This document shows, piece by piece, positions 37,454-46,548 of a stretch of 64,000 nucleotides of DNA. Each line of letters starts with the position of its first letter. The stretch's first letter is position 1. The stretch lies in NCBI RefSeq assembly GCF_900099805.1, contig NZ_FNDR01000001.1, positions 620,001-684,000 of the forward strand, read 5' to 3'. A model generated the notes under the pieces. The model was not told the DNA's origin. It ran no database searches and saw only the letters and a list, made by a program, of their open reading frames with translations. The stretch is from Variovorax sp. OV700 (GTDB lineage: Bacteria > Pseudomonadota > Gammaproteobacteria > Burkholderiales > Burkholderiaceae_C). The translations under genes and the position numbers were made by a program.

Positions 37454-39835
37454 TCAGCGGGCCCTAGCTGCCTCGTTCTTCGCATCGATCGCTGCAAGGA
37501 TGCGTTCGGCGGTCATCGGCATGTGCGTCATTCGCACGCCAATGGCATCGAAGATGGCATTGCCGATCGCCGGCGCAGTGGGCGCGATCGTGGCTTCGCA
37601 AAACCCCTTGGCTTGGAAGGGGCCGTCCGGCTGAGGAATTTCGACGATATGCGTCGACACTCCTGCATTGGGGGGGGCGTCCTTGGCCGTGGGGAACCTG
37701 TAGCTTTCGAGGTCTGCATTGCGGATCGCTCCCGACTCCAGCTGCAGCTCCTCGTATAGCGCGCCACCCAGTCCCATCGTCAACGCGGCATGCATCTGTC
37801 CTTCGCATGACATGGGATTGATCGCGCGGCCGACGTCATTAGCGATAGCGATCCTCTCGAGCCGCACCTGGCCCGTCTCGATGTTCACGGCGACTTCCAC
37901 TGCTTGCGCTGCTCTCGTGCAGAACGAAAAGATTCTTCTCAAGCCGTCGTCACCGCATTTGCCGGTTTCAGGATCCACCTTGCTGGCGGAAACGTAGAAG
38001 GTTGCCTTTCCAAGCAGTTCACCACCAGTGGGCAGGAAAGAGCCGGTGAAGTACGGTGTCCGGAACAGGTCCTTCACACGTACGAATCGCTCGGGTTCGC
38101 CCTTGACAAACACCTTCATGTCAGCCAACTCCAGGTCACCGGCGTCGGCCTCAAGCACCGGCGCGGCCAGCTTGAAGACCTGCAGCTTCACGTCGTCGCA
38201 CGCCATCAGCACCGCATTGCCGCCTGCAAAGGTCAATCGGCTCGAACCGGAGAGCTGGTCGTAGGGGGTGACCCAAGTGTCGATCTGCGCCGTTCGCACA
38301 CGGGCCGGGTCCACCTGCAGCGCCTCCGCAGCCAATTGGATGAACGTCGTGCTGCTCCCCTGACCCATGTTCCCTGCGCTGTGCCGGATCTCCACCGTCT
38401 CGTCGTTGTGAATTTTCACGAACGCAGTGGATGCGGACGGCGCGATGCTGTCCTTATTGGCGATCGCCAGCCCGCGGCCTCTGCGCCATGGCCCATCTTT
38501 CCTGACGAAATCGGAGCCCCAGCCAATCGCCGTGGTGATCTCGCGGATCAGTTCTTCGCCGGCCACGGAGTGTTGGTTTTCCCCCGCCGTATTTATTTCT
38601 CCTTCGACAAGCACGTTCTTCAACCTGATCGCAACGGGATCTATGCCAATCGCATGCGCCAGTTCGTCCATGTGCGACTCGAGGGCCCAGTGGATCTGCG
38701 TGTTGCCGAAACCTCGGTATGCGACGCCTGGCGGCTGGTTCGTATAGACAACATAGTTGTCTAGCTTGAAGTTCGGGAAGCGATACGAGCCAAGCGGCCC
38801 GTAGCTAGCCTGCCGGGTGACCAGGAAACCGTGCTGCGCGTAGGCGCCCCCATTCACCAGGACGAACATTTCGCAGGAAACGATCGCGCCATCCTTCTTG
38901 ACGCCCGTCTTGAGCTTGATCTCGAAAGGATGCTGCACACCCGCCCAGCAGAGCGACTCCTCCTGCGTGTACTCGATCTTGATGGGCCTGTGCCCTGCCG
39001 CCTTCGAAAGCACGGCGCAAAGCCCTTCGGACTTCATCTCGATTTTGCCGCCGAAGCCGCCGCCGACGTACTTGGGAATAATGACGCGGATCTTCGAGTG
39101 GGGCAGGTCGAGCGCTTCGCTGATCTGGTTGAGGAGACAGTACGCAGCCTGGGAAGAAGACCAGACAGTCACGTTTCCGTCACCGTCCCACAGCGAGACA
39201 GAGTTGTGACGCTCCATCGGCGCATGGGCAATCATCGCGTTTGTATAGGTGCTCTCTACAATCCTGTCGGCCTGCTCGAAACCTACCGTCACGTCGCCGC
39301 TCCGTATCCTGTAATACCCGAAGGCGTTGGGATGGTCCGGGTTGTATTGCTCGGGCCCGATCGGCACGCGCCGGTAGCCGGCCTGCTCCTCGTGAATGAT
39401 GGTCGGCGGGTCGCTGCGAAACGCCTCGTGTACGTCGAAGACGGCCGGCAAGTCCTCGTACTCGATCTCGATCAGATCGCATGCCTCTTCGGCGATTGCT
39501 TCACTCTCTGCCGCAACCGCGACAACAGGCTCGCCGATGTAGCGGACTTTCGTCCTGGCCAGGAGTGGCTCGTCGTAGCAGCCGAATCCGAACAGCGTCT
39601 GCGGGCAGTCCGTATCGACGATGACGGCATGGACTCCGGCGAGCGCCTTGGCCTTGCTCGTGTCGACGCGGACCAGCTTCGCGTGGGGCCGGGTGCTGCG
39701 TTTGATCTTCGCCCACAGCATCCGCGGCATTTCCAAGTCCATCGCGAACTTGCCGGACCCGGTAACTTTCCCGATGCCCTCTTCTCGCTGGATGTTTTTT
39801 CCGATCGCAATGGTTTCCATGACCTTACCCCGCAT
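37454..39835 (-). CDS. Molybdopterin-binding large subunit of an xanthine dehydrogenase-family hydroxylase
   Basis: About 793 residues. The start at 39835 gives a TGATG overlap with the iron-sulfur subunit gene; an ATG five codons later (39820, GGTAAGG upstream) is also good. Cofactor and substrate motifs are GGGFGGKIEMKSEG, GVAYRGFGNTQ, and the active-site Glu in QAKGFCEATIAPT. The loop reads AYRGFG rather than the CO dehydrogenase AYxCSFR signature, so this is not a form-I CO dehydrogenase. It belongs with aldehyde oxidases and N-heterocycle or aromatic hydroxylases that insert water-derived oxygen. It forms a three-subunit enzyme with the next two genes. Confidence 0.93.
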   Translation of the reverse strand: MRGKVMETIAIGKNIQREEGIGKVTGSGKFAMDLEMPRMLWAKIKRSTRPHAKLVRVDTSKAKALAGVHAVIVDTDCPQTLFGFGCYDEPLLARTKVRYIGEPVVAVAAESEAIAEEACDLIEIEYEDLPAVFDVHEAFRSDPPTIIHEEQAGYRRVPIGPEQYNPDHPNAFGYYRIRSGDVTVGFEQADRIVESTYTNAMIAHAPMERHNSVSLWDGDGNVTVWSSSQAAYCLLNQISEALDLPHSKIRVIIPKYVGGGFGGKIEMKSEGLCAVLSKAAGHRPIKIEYTQEESLCWAGVQHPFEIKLKTGVKKDGAIVSCEMFVLVNGGAYAQHGFLVTRQASYGPLGSYRFPNFKLDNYVVYTNQPPGVAYRGFGNTQIHWALESHMDELAHAIGIDPVAIRLKNVLVEGEINTAGENQHSVAGEELIREITTAIGWGSDFVRKDGPWRRGRGLAIANKDSIAPSASTAFVKIHNDETVEIRHSAGNMGQGSSTTFIQLAAEALQVDPARVRTAQIDTWVTPYDQLSGSSRLTFAGGNAVLMACDDVKLQVFKLAAPVLEADAGDLELADMKVFVKGEPERFVRVKDLFRTPYFTGSFLPTGGELLGKATFYVSASKVDPETGKCGDDGLRRIFSFCTRAAQAVEVAVNIETGQVRLERIAIANDVGRAINPMSCEGQMHAALTMGLGGALYEELQLESGAIRNADLESYRFPTAKDAPPNAGVSTHIVEIPQPDGPFQAKGFCEATIAPTAPAIGNAIFDAIGVRMTHMPMTAERILAAIDAKNEAARAR

Positions 39836-40329
39836 CACTGAGATTGAGCGAGAGGGTTGGATCCCCGCGCAGTCGCCGCCGCAGCCTGGATGGCCTCGAC
39901 GATCTTGACGTAGCCGGTGCACCGACAAAGGTTGCCGCGTATCGCGTCGCGAATCTCCGCCTCTGAAGGATTCGGATTGGCGGCGAGCAGTGCCTTGGCG
40001 GTCATGATCATCCCCGGGGTGCACCATCCACACTGGAAAGCTCCATGCTCGAGGAAGGCCTGCTGCAGCGGATGCAGGTTCTGCGCATTGCCGATGCCTT
40101 CGATCGTCTCGACCGAATGGTTTCCCACCTGCATGGCGAGCACGAGACAGCTGCGGACCGGCATGCCGTTCACGAGCACGGTGCAGGCCCCGCAGATTCC
40201 CTCGCCGCAGGTTTCCTTGGTCCCGGTCATCCCGAGATCGAGGCGCAGCATGTCCTTCAGGAGCGTGTTCGGTTCCACGTCCCGCCGACAGGTCTTGCCG
40301 TTCAGTTCAAATTCGAGATTCCGGCTCAT
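39835..40329 (-). CDS. 2Fe-2S small subunit of the molybdenum hydroxylase
   Basis: 164 residues. The N-terminal plant-type cluster motif CGEGICGACTVLVNG plus RSC and the C-terminal CGWCTPG with CRCTG supply the eight Cys for two [2Fe-2S] clusters. Matches CoxS/CutS subunits. It lies nine bases after the FAD subunit gene and overlaps the large-subunit gene by one base. Confidence 0.95.
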   Translation of the reverse strand: MSRNLEFELNGKTCRRDVEPNTLLKDMLRLDLGMTGTKETCGEGICGACTVLVNGMPVRSCLVLAMQVGNHSVETIEGIGNAQNLHPLQQAFLEHGAFQCGWCTPGMIMTAKALLAANPNPSEAEIRDAIRGNLCRCTGYVKIVEAIQAAAATARGSNPLAQSQ

Positions 40330-40338
40330 TCTTGTCTC

Positions 40339-41208
40339 CTAGACCGCTGCCCGCTGGGCAGCTAACTTGATCGCGTCCCTGACGTAAACGCCGACCAACC
40401 TTCTTCTGTACTCCGCTGACCCGAACACGTCGCTGTCCGGCGATGCGTCTTCTTGTGCAGCGGATGCTGCGGCCGCAACGGTTGCTTCATCCAGCGACAT
40501 TCCGAGCAGAGCCCGCTCCGCACCGAGAGCGCGAATGGCTGTTTCCGCGGACCCCGCGAGCGCAATCCGCGCGTTCACACACCGGCCCCGTTCCATCACG
40601 AGCACCACCGCCGCAGAAACTAGGGGCGTTTCCATGGCTGCGCGACCCGTGTGCGCGAGGTAGGCCATCCCGCAGCCGCGAGGCGGCTTCGGCACCTGGA
40701 TTTCGCTGACGACTTCCGCCGCCTGAAGATCCGTCCAGAGGTGACCCTTGAAAAACTGGTCGAGCGGCACAGTCCGCGTTCCGGAGGGGCCAATGATGGA
40801 CATTCGCGCCTCCAGCGCGAGCAGCGCGGGAGCCGGGTCGCTGGCTGCATGTCCCACGCACAGGTTGCCCACCAAGGTTCCCCAGTTCCTGACCGCGCTC
40901 GCCGACACCTCGCGCTCAGCATCAGCAAGCACAGGGTATTCACGCTGGACTGCTTGGCTCTCCAAAACTTGGGTGTGGGTGGCGAGCGCGCCGATGTGCA
41001 GCCCCCAATCATCCATGCGCACGTAATCCAAGCCCGGGATCGACTTCAGGTCGATCAGGCAGGTCGGCTCGATGACACGGTACTTCATCATGCGTACGAT
41101 GGATTGGCCGCCCGCCAGGAGCTTCCCGCCATCCGGGTGCGCTTCCAAGGCGGCGCATGCCTCCTGGAGGCTCCGCGGAGCGATGTAGTCGAACTTTGGC
41201 AAGGCCAT
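40339..41208 (-). CDS. FAD-binding medium subunit of the molybdenum hydroxylase
   Basis: 289 residues, CoxM/CutM-like. FAD motifs LLAGGQSIVRMMKYR near residue 30 and GTLVGNLCVGHAASD near 110 are present, followed by the C-terminal CO-dehydrogenase flavoprotein domain. It takes electrons from the iron-sulfur subunit to an external acceptor. The alpha/beta hydrolase gene ends on its other side. Confidence 0.93.
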   Translation of the reverse strand: MALPKFDYIAPRSLQEACAALEAHPDGGKLLAGGQSIVRMMKYRVIEPTCLIDLKSIPGLDYVRMDDWGLHIGALATHTQVLESQAVQREYPVLADAEREVSASAVRNWGTLVGNLCVGHAASDPAPALLALEARMSIIGPSGTRTVPLDQFFKGHLWTDLQAAEVVSEIQVPKPPRGCGMAYLAHTGRAAMETPLVSAAVVLVMERGRCVNARIALAGSAETAIRALGAERALLGMSLDEATVAAAASAAQEDASPDSDVFGSAEYRRRLVGVYVRDAIKLAAQRAAV

Positions 41209-41218
41209 GGGATACCCC

Positions 41219-42178
41219 TCAGGCAGTGACTGGTGCGCGGCCCGAATCGACGATCCGCTCCGCTTCCACGCCGGGCCTCGCTGGCTTCAGGTGTGCGTCG
41301 AACCAAGCCACTGATTCACGCATCACGATCTCGAAGACCTTCGGATCGACGAACTGGTACACGTCATAGTGATCCGCGCCCGGAATGGTGACGAGCCGCT
41401 TGGGCTCCTGCGCCTTGGCGAAGAGCGCATACGACTCCTCGACGGGCACGAGGCCGTCCCGCTCGCTGTGAATGAACAGGATCGGCCGAGGCGAAATCTG
41501 ATGCACGACGGCCTCGGGCTTGTGCGTGAGGGTCGCCTCGGCGTTCTCCAGCGGATACCCACCGGTGTATGTCTCGGCAGCCTTGACTTTTTCTGTGATT
41601 ACCGCGCGCGAGTGCGGATCGCCAGGCATCAGTTCCGTCACGTCCACGCGCTCCGAATTTCCCGTCACCACGCGCTGCTTCCTGTCCTCTTCCAGCCTGT
41701 CCAGGAACTTCAGCCATTGCCAGTGCCCACGGAGGCTCTTCATCCAACGCTCGCCGTCGCCGACCGGCACGACCGAGACGACGCACCGGACACGGTCATC
41801 TTCTGCGGCTGCGCAGATGACGTTACCGCCCCCGAAGGACGTTCCGTAGAGCGCGATACGCCGCGGATCAACGCTTGCAAGCGTACCGACGAAGGTCACT
41901 GCGTTCCGAATGTCTTCCACCTGCTCCCGTGGGATGAGGCGTGCTCTGGTGCCTTCACTCGCGCCGAAGCCGCGATGATCGAACACGAATGCGACATAGC
42001 CATTTTCGGCAAGTCGCTCGGGCACCGGAAGGAGATAGACATCTTTCATGCCCGTGTAGCCGTGGCAGCCGACAACGGTCGGACGGCGTTCACCGGGCTT
42101 GAGGTCGTCCGGCTCATACAGCAGGCCGCTGAGTCGCACGCCATCGCTGTAGAAAGTCAGCTTAGTGATCTTTGCCAT
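41219..42178 (-). CDS. Alpha/beta hydrolase (X-Pro dipeptidyl-peptidase/acetyl-xylan-esterase-like)
   Basis: 319 residues from the ATG at 42178. Nucleophile elbow GTSFGGGN (Ser near residue 110), an acidic residue in HSERDGLVPVEES and a His in PGADHYDVY complete the triad. VVGCHGYTGMKDVYL and FDHRGFGASEG are typical of this group. It heads the molybdenum hydroxylase operon (10 bases upstream of the FAD subunit gene) and probably hydrolyses an ester, amide or ring-opened product of the same pathway. Confidence 0.87.
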   Translation of the reverse strand: MAKITKLTFYSDGVRLSGLLYEPDDLKPGERRPTVVGCHGYTGMKDVYLLPVPERLAENGYVAFVFDHRGFGASEGTRARLIPREQVEDIRNAVTFVGTLASVDPRRIALYGTSFGGGNVICAAAEDDRVRCVVSVVPVGDGERWMKSLRGHWQWLKFLDRLEEDRKQRVVTGNSERVDVTELMPGDPHSRAVITEKVKAAETYTGGYPLENAEATLTHKPEAVVHQISPRPILFIHSERDGLVPVEESYALFAKAQEPKRLVTIPGADHYDVYQFVDPKVFEIVMRESVAWFDAHLKPARPGVEAERIVDSGRAPVTA

Positions 42179-42429
42179 TTGTTCACCCACATCATCGTTA
42201 AAAGGTGAACGGAGTGTGGGCCGATGCATCCGTCTAAGCCAATACCATTTTTCTTCGCGTCCATGCCGGCGCGCTATGTGGCTTTCAGCTGTTCATCTCG
42301 GACTACGAGTAAACCCGCCCCGTGCAGCCAGCATGGCCCCATGCCGCAACCATATTAGACGAGGCGAGGGAAGGCGAATAGCGTTCGGGACCTTGCACAA
42401 CCACCTGAACCGCCCGAAGGAGATATACC
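42179..42429. other. Divergent intergenic region (hydroxylase operon / Bug operon)
   Basis: 251 bases that must carry promoters for both directions. No clear operator was seen. A strong ribosome site (AAGGAG, 42417-42422) precedes the Bug gene at its right end. Confidence 0.45.
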
Positions 42430-43401
42430 TTGAAACGCCCCTCACACTTACGGCATTCGTTGCTCATCGCCGCCTCCCTGCTGGCTCCCGCAGCATGGGC
42501 AGAGGCGGACTATCCCTCACGTGCTATCCGAGTGATCGTGCCCCTGCCCGGGGGCTCGTCCCCGGACGTGATCGCCCGCCTCTGGGCTGACGGTCTGGGC
42601 CGTCGATTAGGCCAGCCCGTGGTGATCGACAACCGGCCCGGGGCCGCCACCATCGTCGGTGCGCAGGCTGCGGCCACCGCACCCGCGGATGGCTACACCC
42701 TCTTCTACACAGTGGGCAGCACGACGTCCCTCAATCCCTTCGTCTATTCGGCATCGCGATTGCCTTACAAGACGGAAGACTTCGTGGGCGTGGTGCGGAC
42801 CGTCTCGGTCCCGTATGTGCTGGTGGTCTCGGCCAACTCGCCCATCAGGTCCACCGCGGAGCTGATCGCCTCGGCGAAAAAGAACGGCGACAAGATGAAC
42901 TACGCAAGCTATGGCATGGGGCAGACAACGCACGTGCTGATGACGCGTTTTCTTAACGCCTCGGGCGCCACGATGACCCATGTTCCGTACAAGGACGGTG
43001 GCATCACCGACATCATTTCCGGCGTGGTGAACGCGTCGTTCGAACCGAGCACCACAGCGATCCCGCAAATTGCAGGAGGGAAATTGCGCGGCTTGGCGGT
43101 GACCGGAGCAAAGCGCTTGGCCACGCTACCGGACGTTCCCACGGTCTCCGAGACCATTCCTGGCTTTGTAGCGGACTCCTGGCAGGGAGTTCTGGTGCGC
43201 AAAGGCACACCCGCAGCAGTCGTGCAGAAGATCGCCGCGGCCTCGCAGGAGATTTTGGGCTCGGAGGAGTTCCGCACCAAAGCGCGCGATCTCGGCCTGC
43301 AAGCCGTCCAAGGCACTCCAGCCGAGTTTCAGAACTTCATCAGTGAGGACGCTCGAGCCTGGGAGAAAGTAGTGAAAGACAACAACATCCGCGCGGAATA
43401 A
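42430..43401 (+). CDS. Bug/TctC-family periplasmic solute receptor (TTG start)
   Basis: 323 residues. TTG is the best start: AAGGAG at 42417-42422 lies seven bases before it, and the signal peptide (HSLLIAASLLAPAAWAEA) follows at once. Bug features are PLPGGSSPDVIAR, VVIDNRPGA and THVPYKDGG. First gene of a plus-strand operon with a cyclase-family hydrolase and a HisD homologue, so it probably delivers their substrate. Confidence 0.9.
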   Translation: MKRPSHLRHSLLIAASLLAPAAWAEADYPSRAIRVIVPLPGGSSPDVIARLWADGLGRRLGQPVVIDNRPGAATIVGAQAAATAPADGYTLFYTVGSTTSLNPFVYSASRLPYKTEDFVGVVRTVSVPYVLVVSANSPIRSTAELIASAKKNGDKMNYASYGMGQTTHVLMTRFLNASGATMTHVPYKDGGITDIISGVVNASFEPSTTAIPQIAGGKLRGLAVTGAKRLATLPDVPTVSETIPGFVADSWQGVLVRKGTPAAVVQKIAAASQEILGSEEFRTKARDLGLQAVQGTPAEFQNFISEDARAWEKVVKDNNIRAE

Positions 43402-43411
43402 GGAGCCAACC

Positions 43412-44380
43412 ATGACCAAACGATTCGACGAAAACAAGTTCAAGATGTCCCACTTGCGAGACGTTGCCGAGCGATGCAGTAACTGGGGCCGCTGGGGTCC
43501 GGATGATGAGATGGGCACACTCAATTTCGTTGGTCCCAACGAGATCATTGCTGCGTCCGGGCTCGTGAAGCGGGGCCGTGTTTTCTCGCTTGGACTGAAC
43601 TTCGACAGAAACGGTCCTCAAAAAGGGCTTTGGGGCAATCGCCACAACCCGATCCACACCATGCTCGCCACCGGGACCGATGCGGTTGCGGGCAACCAGG
43701 ACGCGGGCGGGCTGCGCTACGCAGACGATGCCGTCTCCATGCCGCTGCAATGCGGCACCCAGTGGGACGCCTTGGGTCACATCTTCTATGACGACAAGAT
43801 GTGGAATGGGTACGACGCCAGGCTGGTCGACACCAACGGCGCCCAGAAGAACGGCATCGAAAAGGTGAAGGACCGCATGGTCGGCCGAGGCGTACTGCTA
43901 GACGTCGCACGCCACTTGGGCCGTAGCTCGCTGGACGACGGAGAGGCGATCACGAGCGCCGACTTGGACGCGGCAGCAAAGACGCAGGGGGTCGAGATCC
44001 GGCGAGGCGACTTCGTCATCGTGAGGACCGGACACATGGAGCGATGCCTGGAAGGCAGCGAATGGGGTGGCTACGCAGGTGGTTCCGCTCCCGGGCTCGC
44101 TTTCGAGACTGCGGAGTGGATCCACAAGAAGGAAATCGCCGCCATCTGCACCGATACTTGGGGTTGCGAGGTGCGACCGAACGAGACCGACGAGTGCACG
44201 CAACCCTGGCATTGGGTTGTGATCCCAAAGATCGGCATCTCCATGGGCGAGATTTTTTTCCTCAAGGACCTCGCTGCAGATTGCGCGACCGACGGTGTCT
44301 ACGAGTTCATGTTCGTTGCTCCACCGCTTCCGATCACCCGCGCGGTTGGATCCCCCATCAACCCCATGGCCATCAAGTAA
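43412..44380 (+). CDS. Cyclase-family metal hydrolase (kynurenine formamidase-like)
   Basis: 322 residues. The family metal motif appears as [15 protein letters not shown]; compared with the usual HxGTHxDxPxH, the first and second His are Gln here, while Asp and the last His remain. This variant occurs in a larger ~320-residue subgroup associated with catabolic operons. Other landmarks are [13 protein letters not shown] near residue 28, VRTGHME, and [12 protein letters not shown]. It probably hydrolyses an amide or lactone. It begins 10 bases after the Bug stop. Active-site chemistry is uncertain because of the Gln replacements. Confidence 0.85.
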   Translation: MTKRFDENKFKMSHLRDVAERCSNWGRWGPDDEMGTLNFVGPNEIIAASGLVKRGRVFSLGLNFDRNGPQKGLWGNRHNPIHTMLATGTDAVAGNQDAGGLRYADDAVSMPLQCGTQWDALGHIFYDDKMWNGYDARLVDTNGAQKNGIEKVKDRMVGRGVLLDVARHLGRSSLDDGEAITSADLDAAAKTQGVEIRRGDFVIVRTGHMERCLEGSEWGGYAGGSAPGLAFETAEWIHKKEIAAICTDTWGCEVRPNETDECTQPWHWVVIPKIGISMGEIFFLKDLAADCATDGVYEFMFVAPPLPITRAVGSPINPMAIK

Positions 44381-44462
44381 CCCGCCGCTTACGCCCGTGC
44401 GCCGAGACGCGGCGCACGGCTGTGCCGATGCAAGTCTTCCTCACCTTCTTCGAAGCCAAACC

Positions 44463-45746
44463 ATGATTCATCACATCAAAAGGGGCAAGGCGCCCCAAGC
44501 AAAACTGCAAGCCAACGCGCTGGTCCAGACCACGGTTCAGGCGATTCTTTCTGACATCGAGCAACGAGGCGAAAGCGCAGTTCGCGAATACTCCGAGAAG
44601 TTCGACAAATGGAGTCCGGAGGCCTTCCGCCTGAGCAAAGCCCAGATCGACTCGGCCATCGACTCGCTGTCGTCCCAAGCTCGAAAGGACATCGAATTCG
44701 CGCAGACCCAGATTCGTCGCTTTGCGCAGATTCAGCTGTCAACGCTGCGGGATGTCGAAGTTGAAACATTGCCAGGCGTCGTGCTGGGGCACCGCAACAT
44801 TCCCATGAAGTCTGTCGGCTGCTACATCCCCGGCGGCAAGTATCCGCTGATCGCGTCAGCTCACATGAGTGTGCTGACCGCCAAGGTGGCGGGTGTCGAT
44901 CGCGTCATTGCCTGTGCGCCACCGTTCGACGGAAAGCCTTCCCCCGAGATCGTGGCAGCCATGGCGCTGGCCGGGGCGGACGAGATCTATGCGTTGGGAG
45001 GCGTCCAGGCAATCGCTGCAATGGCCCTCGGAACCGAGAGCATCGCGCCGGTAGACATGATCGTCGGACCCGGCAATGCCTTCGTTGCCGAGGCCAAGCG
45101 CCAATTGTTCGGGCGGGTCGGCATCGATCTGCTTGCCGGTCCGACCGAGACCATGGTCATCTGCGATGACAGCGTGGACGCCGAATTGGTGGCGGTCGAT
45201 CTTCTCGGGCAAGCCGAGCACGGCCCCACTTCGCCGGCCGTATGCATAACGACGAGCCGAAGCATCGCGGAGCAACTTCCGGCTGCCATTGAAAGCGTTC
45301 TTTCCCGATTGGAAACGCGCGCCGTGGCGGCCCAGTCATGGACCGACTACGGTGAAATCATCCTATGTGACTCGGACGAAGAGATGCTGCAGGAGTCGGA
45401 GCGGATCGCATCCGAGCACGTGCAGGTGATGACCAGAAACCCCGACTGGTTCTTGCAGAACATGCGCAGCTATGGCGCATTGTTCCTCGGCCACCGCACC
45501 AACGTCTCTTATGGCGACAAGGTGATCGGCACCAATCACACCTTGCCTACCATGGGAGCCGGCCGGTACACCGGCGGTCTCTGGGCAGGCAAGTTCATCA
45601 AGACGCACACCTACCAGCGTGTTCTAACTGACGAAGCTTCGGTGATGGTGGGTGAGTATTGTTCCCGTCTGTGTGCCCTTGAGCACATGGCTGGTCATAA
45701 GGAGCAAGCGGACATTCGCGTCCGCCGGTTCGCAGCAAATACTTGA
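44463..45746 (+). CDS. Histidinol dehydrogenase homologue, probably catabolic (HpsN-like)
   Basis: 427 residues from the ATG at 44463. Zinc ligands of HisD are conserved: Gln and His in LLGQAEHGP, Asp in [14 protein letters not shown], and His in MAGHKEQAD. The general-base region around GTNHTLPT is also kept. A biosynthetic HisD would sit in a his operon; here it lies with a Bug receptor and a cyclase-family hydrolase, so it is more likely a catabolic alcohol dehydrogenase such as sulfopropanediol dehydrogenase HpsN, which oxidises a primary alcohol to a carboxylate in two NAD steps. The substrate is unknown. Confidence 0.85.
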   Translation: MIHHIKRGKAPQAKLQANALVQTTVQAILSDIEQRGESAVREYSEKFDKWSPEAFRLSKAQIDSAIDSLSSQARKDIEFAQTQIRRFAQIQLSTLRDVEVETLPGVVLGHRNIPMKSVGCYIPGGKYPLIASAHMSVLTAKVAGVDRVIACAPPFDGKPSPEIVAAMALAGADEIYALGGVQAIAAMALGTESIAPVDMIVGPGNAFVAEAKRQLFGRVGIDLLAGPTETMVICDDSVDAELVAVDLLGQAEHGPTSPAVCITTSRSIAEQLPAAIESVLSRLETRAVAAQSWTDYGEIILCDSDEEMLQESERIASEHVQVMTRNPDWFLQNMRSYGALFLGHRTNVSYGDKVIGTNHTLPTMGAGRYTGGLWAGKFIKTHTYQRVLTDEASVMVGEYCSRLCALEHMAGHKEQADIRVRRFAANT

Positions 45747-45824
45747 AGAGAGGCGCAGGCGGCCCACGCGGATTGTCGGTAGACGGGGCCGCGTGCCCAA
45801 CGGCCGCCCGCCGACGAACGCGCC

Positions 45825-46448
45825 TCAGCGGCCGTAGAGTGAAGTGAACGACGCTTTGCCCAGCACCTTGTTGCCTAGCGCTTTGTTCAGCGCGAAGCCG
45901 TGGAGCGCCGGGGTGCCGGTCTTCGGAATCCCAGCCGCTTCGTACAGGTCATCCACGGCGAGCGCATACACCGTGAAGACGTAGCGATGCGGCTTGTCGC
46001 CCACCGGCGGACAAGGGCCGCCATAGTTGCCGTTCGCACCGGCAGCGCCTGTGTCTTGATAGTCGTTCATCCCTCCTGTGGCGCCAGCCGGCAGGCTGGA
46101 GGCAGCATTGCCAGCCCCCTGCGGGAGCTGCGTCGCTGACGCGGGTATGTTGTAGATCGCCCAGTGCCAGAAGCCACTACCGGTGGGAGCGTCAGGATCG
46201 TACATTTGAAGCGCGAACGATTTGGTGCCGGCCGGCGCGCTCTTCCATACTAGGGCCGGAGAAATGTTCTCACCCTTACAGCCGAAGCCGTTCAGCACGA
46301 ACTTGTTGGCAATCCTCCCACCCTTGGCAATGTCGGGGCTGGAGAGGCTGAATTTGTCGCTTGCCTGTGCGAAGACTGGAGACAGCATCAGAACAGAAAC
46401 GCTGGCGAGGAGCAGCGCCTTGGGCGAAAAACGGCGTTGGATATTCAT
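45825..46448 (-). CDS. YbhB/YbcL-family PEBP (Raf-kinase-inhibitor-like) exported protein
   Basis: 207 residues from the ATG at 46448, with AAAGGAAA upstream. A signal peptide (ALLLASVSVLMLSPVFAQA) is followed by the phosphatidylethanolamine-binding-protein fold: NISPALVWKSAP, QMYDPDAPTGSGFWHW (ligand-site Asp-Pro-Asp-Ala-Pro), and GPCPPVGDKPHRY. The role of bacterial members is poorly known. It is convergent with the HisD homologue and lies 100 bases after the Bug gene stop. Confidence 0.9.
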   Translation of the reverse strand: MNIQRRFSPKALLLASVSVLMLSPVFAQASDKFSLSSPDIAKGGRIANKFVLNGFGCKGENISPALVWKSAPAGTKSFALQMYDPDAPTGSGFWHWAIYNIPASATQLPQGAGNAASSLPAGATGGMNDYQDTGAAGANGNYGGPCPPVGDKPHRYVFTVYALAVDDLYEAAGIPKTGTPALHGFALNKALGNKVLGKASFTSLYGR

Positions 46449-46548
46449 CGGTTTCCTTTTGGGGGTTGAGAAGAGTTGATCCGACTCGCACTGTGCGATG
46501 TGTGAAGTGAGCGAGCAGCGCTCGAATTGAGGTAGAGACTCATGGCGG

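Noticed and set aside
42417-42432. Ribosome site resembling that of a common expression vector
   Set aside because: The match is short and natural strong sites look the same; flanking sequence is chromosomal in character with no vector parts.
45747-45824. Bidirectional terminator between the convergent HisD homologue and PEBP genes
   Set aside because: GC-rich inverted arms (GGCGGCC/GGCCGCC) exist, but the loop is long and there is no T-run, so support is too weak.
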